A DNA stretch of 8,189 nucleotides, from the NCBI GenBank assembly GCA_900552095.1, contig URYM01000072.1, positions 1-8,189 on the forward strand. The letters are read 5' to 3'. Under the pieces are notes generated by a model. The model worked only from the letters and a program-made list of their open reading frames with translations. It was not told the DNA's origin and ran no database searches. This stretch comes from an uncultured Blautia sp. (lineage in GTDB: Bacteria > Bacillota > Clostridia > Lachnospirales > Lachnospiraceae). Position numbers and translations under genes: made by a program. This document shows, piece by piece, positions 5,545-8,189 of the stretch (position 1 is the first letter of the stretch; every line of letters starts with the position of its first letter).

Positions 5545-6564
5545 CTAATTAAATCCGTAAATTCTCTGCACCAGCTTATACAGTTCCACCGAAACCGTCC
5601 TGCCGCTCTTTCCTGGCAGATATACCAGTCTTCCCAGCATGGATTTGCGCAGCGTCCTGTAATTCTTCGGAGATTTTTCTTTCAGATAAGCCCAGAGTTC
5701 TTCTTTCTTCTGAAAATTCTCTTCCGTCCCCGAACGCAGTGCCAGAATAGAAGTCACCGTATTGATAATGCTCAGGCTGTGAAGCATATATTCCTTCTGT
5801 CTCTTGTGAAGCCCCTTTTGCTCTGCCATGCAGTCGATCATCATCTTATTGACCCTCAGCTGCTGATCCAGCCTTCCGATCATAACAGTCTCATTCACCG
5901 ACTGATCTGCCCGTCCAATGTAATAACGGTACAGGTTCACATTCAGATAATACATGGTGCGCACCCGGGGGAAGGGAACAAAAGCCACCAGATTGTCCAC
6001 ATAAAACGTATGCTCGGGAAGTTTCAATCCACACTCCCGAAGAAGTTCCGTTCTGTAGATCAGCGAATGCATCAGAAGATAGTGGCTCTTTCCCAGTGAT
6101 TTGGCCTCATCCCAGGTGAAGATCCTCCCCTGGGGAAGGGCTTTCGTATACTTCATTACCCGCTTGTGCTCAGCGCCTTCTTTCTCATAAACGTAATTGC
6201 TGATCATCATATCCAGCGTCTCCGGCCCGCCGGCTGCCTCTTTAAGCGCTGCCAGAACCCGGCGGTAAGCCTCCTCGTTGAGCCAGTCATCACTGTCCAC
6301 CACCTTAAAATAAAGCCCTGTGGCATTAGCCAGGCCGGTATTTACCGCACCGCCATGCCCCTTATTTTCCTGGTGGATCGCCCGCACGATCGTGGGATAC
6401 GCTTTCGCATACCGATCCGCAATCCCGGCCGTATCATCCTTGGTGGAACCGTCATTTACAATCAGGATCTCCACGTCTTCCCCGCCGATCAGCAGCGACT
6501 CGATACATTTCTCCATATAAGATGCTGAATTATAGCACGGCACCGTAATCGTCAGCAGTTTCAT
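5545..6564 (-). CDS. Family 2 glycosyltransferase
   Basis: This is a 339-residue cytoplasmic GT-A fold enzyme that transfers a sugar from a nucleotide sugar to a cell-surface polymer or lipid acceptor. The GT2 N-terminal domain (1-110) is clear: TITVPCYNSASYMEKCIESL, VNDGSTKDDT with the Asp-Gly-Ser nucleotide-binding loop at 38-40, ENKGHGGAVNTGL, and the metal-binding DSDDW at 90-94. The C-terminal half (about 110-339) is mostly helical and has no membrane segment. AGGAGG (6577-6572) overlaps the mutY stop codon and lies 7 nt before ATG 6564, so translation is probably coupled to mutY. The gene ends in IYGFN, which looks like a natural end, and is followed immediately by the reductase remnant without spacer or terminator. 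Donor and acceptor are unknown. Confidence 0.9.
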   Translation of the reverse strand: MKLLTITVPCYNSASYMEKCIESLLIGGEDVEILIVNDGSTKDDTAGIADRYAKAYPTIVRAIHQENKGHGGAVNTGLANATGLYFKVVDSDDWLNEEAYRRVLAALKEAAGGPETLDMMISNYVYEKEGAEHKRVMKYTKALPQGRIFTWDEAKSLGKSHYLLMHSLIYRTELLRECGLKLPEHTFYVDNLVAFVPFPRVRTMYYLNVNLYRYYIGRADQSVNETVMIGRLDQQLRVNKMMIDCMAEQKGLHKRQKEYMLHSLSIINTVTSILALRSGTEENFQKKEELWAYLKEKSPKNYRTLRKSMLGRLVYLPGKSGRTVSVELYKLVQRIYGFN

Positions 6565-6575
6565 AGTCCTTCCTC

Positions 6576-7655
6576 CTAATGTTCATCCTTATACTTATCC
6601 TGTCCCAGACGCAGCTGCAGTTCCCGGGCATACGCCCCGAAAGCTGCCGGAACCGGGTATTTTTCTTCCGCAGTTTTTATCTCCACAAACATCTGATCCT
6701 TCTCCTGTTCCGCTTCCAGCGAGGCCACCTGGATCAGATATCCGATCATCTGCCATTCCACATGGGAAAAAATATGTTTTGACTCTCCCAGAGGAGTAAT
6801 GCGAAGAGGAACCAGTCCGCTCTTCTCCACCCGGGCAAGGCTCTCCTCCCGGGAGAGATGACCGCTCCAGTTGGGAAATTCATACAGTCCGGCCAGCAGT
6901 CCCTTCTTCGGGCGCTTCCGGATGGCAACCCTCTCCCCGTCCCGTATGACAAGGACTGTGCGCTTCTCTGTCCGTCTTGCCTTTGCCCTGCTCTTTACCG
7001 GGAATTCTTCCACTCTCCCGTCAGCCCTTGCCCTGCAGCAGAAAGCAAGGGGACATTCCCCGCAGCGCGGTGCCCCGTTGGGAAGGCAGACCGTCGCTCC
7101 CAGCTCCATCAGCGCCTGATTCATATCTCCGGGGGCATCTTCAGGCATAACCGCTGCCAGGTCTTCTTCTACCCGCCTTCTCACGCTCTGTTTCATAATA
7201 TCCCCGTCATCTTCCCGGATCCTTGCCATCACCCGAAGAACATTTCCGTCCACAGCCGGCACCGGAAGATCAAAGGCGATCGATGCGATGGCTCCCGCTG
7301 TATAACTTCCAATTCCCGGAAGACTCTTCAGTTGTTCATAATCCGCCGGAAGATGACCTCCATACGTTTCCTTCAGGATCACAGCCGCCTTCTGCATATT
7401 TCTGACCCGATTATAATAACCCAGTCCCTCCCACAGCTTCAGAAGCTTCTCCTCCGGACAGTCTGCCAGATCTTCTACCTGGGGGAGTGCCCCCGTAAAC
7501 CGCTCAAAATATGGTCTTACCGCTTCCACCCTGGTCTGCTGCAGCATAATTTCCGATACCCAGATGTAATACGGATTCTTCTGCTCCCTCCAGGGCAGTT
7601 TTCTGTGTCCCCGGCGATACCATTCCACCAGAGGACGCACAATTTCTTCTGTCAT
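6576..7655 (-). CDS. mutY: A/G-specific adenine glycosylase MutY
   Basis: This 359-residue base-excision repair enzyme removes adenine opposite 8-oxoguanine. The helix-hairpin-helix glycosylase domain carries catalytic Glu35 (SEIMLQQT), the LPGIGSYTAGAIAS hairpin (112-125), and Asp136 (VPAVDGNVLR). The four iron-sulfur cysteines are C190, C198, C201 and C207, with seven residues between the first two rather than the usual six. The C-terminal NUDIX-like domain (about 230-345) includes RKRPKKGLLAGLYEFP and IFSH (295-298), the 8-oxoguanine sensing loop. ATG 7655 is chosen because it follows GAGGAG, lies one base after the sfsA stop, and gives the family's usual length. The in-frame ATG at 7712 would add 19 unrelated residues inside sfsA. 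The gene is the middle of an sfsA-mutY-glycosyltransferase operon. Confidence 0.95.
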   Translation of the reverse strand: MTEEIVRPLVEWYRRGHRKLPWREQKNPYYIWVSEIMLQQTRVEAVRPYFERFTGALPQVEDLADCPEEKLLKLWEGLGYYNRVRNMQKAAVILKETYGGHLPADYEQLKSLPGIGSYTAGAIASIAFDLPVPAVDGNVLRVMARIREDDGDIMKQSVRRRVEEDLAAVMPEDAPGDMNQALMELGATVCLPNGAPRCGECPLAFCCRARADGRVEEFPVKSRAKARRTEKRTVLVIRDGERVAIRKRPKKGLLAGLYEFPNWSGHLSREESLARVEKSGLVPLRITPLGESKHIFSHVEWQMIGYLIQVASLEAEQEKDQMFVEIKTAEEKYPVPAAFGAYARELQLRLGQDKYKDEH

Positions 7656-7656
7656 T

Positions 7657-8189
7657 TTACTCCTCATATCTGTCAAAATCAACCGGCAGCCGCTGATCCA
7701 GACGAATCTCATCCGGGCTCACCAGACAGTCAAAGGCCAGTACCTGCACACCCGCACAGGCGATCCTGGCCAGTTCTTCCCCAAATTCCGGCTGACGGAT
7801 CCAGTTTGCCTGCACCTTCCGGATTCCCTTCATCTGAACCACAAAGATCAGATAAGCTTCATACCCCTCTTCCAGGCAGGCTGCCAGTTCCCGCATATGT
7901 TTCAGCCCTCTCAAGGTAGGCGCATCCGGAAAACGGGCGGTCCCGCCCTCGTCGAGCGTCACGCCTTTCACTTCGAGAAATGCCCTGCGCTCCCCATCTT
8001 CCACATAAAAATCAAAGCGGGAATCCCGATACGTCTTTTCTGCCCGGATCCTGGCCATTCGTGAAAAAAGATTCCCCCCGCTCAGCCATTCCTGCACCAC
8101 CCGGTTTGGAATCTGAGAATCCAGATTAATGATCCTTCCGCTCTTCTGTTCCACCGCGATCAGATCATACTTTGTTTTCCGTCCGGGCG
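7657..8189 (-). CDS. sfsA: SfsA family protein (5' end outside window)
   Basis: The visible 176 residues, beginning PGRKTKYDLIAVEQ, run off the right edge; about 55 N-terminal residues of the usual 230 are missing. SfsA proteins are DNA-binding, PD-(D/E)xK nuclease-like proteins first linked in E. coli to maltose metabolism; the molecular role is not settled. Family landmarks are LDSQIPNRVVQEWL, SRFDFYVEDG, FLEVKGVTLDEGG, and FPDAPTLRGLKHMREL, the Asp/Glu/Lys pattern of the nuclease-like core. The in-frame GTG at 8154 is internal, because the conserved KTKYDLIAVE lies upstream of it, so it is not the start. The TAA at 7659-7657 is one base before the mutY ATG, which suggests coupled translation. 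Confidence 0.93.
   Translation of the reverse strand, partial: PGRKTKYDLIAVEQKSGRIINLDSQIPNRVVQEWLSGGNLFSRMARIRAEKTYRDSRFDFYVEDGERRAFLEVKGVTLDEGGTARFPDAPTLRGLKHMRELAACLEEGYEAYLIFVVQMKGIRKVQANWIRQPEFGEELARIACAGVQVLAFDCLVSPDEIRLDQRLPVDFDRYEE

Noticed and set aside
7656..7712. Upstream ATG start for mutY
   Set aside because: The extension lies inside sfsA, has no suitable ribosome binding site, and is not conserved-looking; ATG 7655 has GAGGAG and gives the expected length.
6858..7919. Plus-strand open frame of 353 codons
   Set aside because: It is antisense to mutY and sfsA, is rich in His, Pro and Ser, and has no family motif; it is a shadow of strongly biased codons on the other strand.
8152..8154. 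GTG as the sfsA start
   Set aside because: Conserved SfsA sequence (KTKYDLIAVE) continues upstream to the window edge, so the gene is simply cut by the window.

Overview
The window looks like chromosomal DNA from a Gram-positive clostridial bacterium, most likely a gut Lachnospiraceae relative. This is inferred from strong AGGAGG-type ribosome binding sites, clear sigma-A-type promoters, a TnpX/TndX-like large serine recombinase, and the sequence style of MutY, SfsA and the GT2 glycosyltransferase. No tRNA, rRNA or CRISPR array was seen.

Left part (1-2800), probably one end of an integrated mobile element. It begins with the C-terminal tail of a gene running in from the left. A convergent 31-codon small gene follows, then a divergent promoter region containing an 11-bp inverted repeat, then an XRE-type repressor with a degenerate S24/LexA-like domain. 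Convergent with the repressor and overlapping its stop by 11 bp is a full-length large serine recombinase (545 aa). A 12-bp perfect hairpin, probably the repressor's terminator, lies inside the recombinase 3' coding end. Repressor plus integrase suggests a phage- or transposon-like module. No att sites can be fixed from one sequence.

Middle part (2800-4705), two genes on the plus strand. One is a diacylglycerol-kinase-family lipid kinase and the other a PAP2-family membrane phosphatase or transferase. Each has its own recognisable promoter, and a hairpin terminator separates them. The PAP2 gene most likely starts at TTG 3949, not at the upstream ATG. A 15-bp bidirectional terminator closes this part.

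Right part (4706-8189), all on the minus strand. Reading in transcription order from the right edge: sfsA (5' end outside the window), mutY one base after it, and a family 2 glycosyltransferase whose ribosome binding site overlaps the mutY stop. Immediately after the glycosyltransferase stop lies an uncatalogued 69-codon remnant of a dihydrofolate-reductase/RibD-like protein that has lost its N-terminal half, then a complete maltose/galactoside-type O-acetyltransferase. The absence of any spacer between the glycosyltransferase stop and the remnant marks a deletion or rearrangement scar. The acetyltransferase may now depend on read-through from the sfsA-mutY-glycosyltransferase operon.
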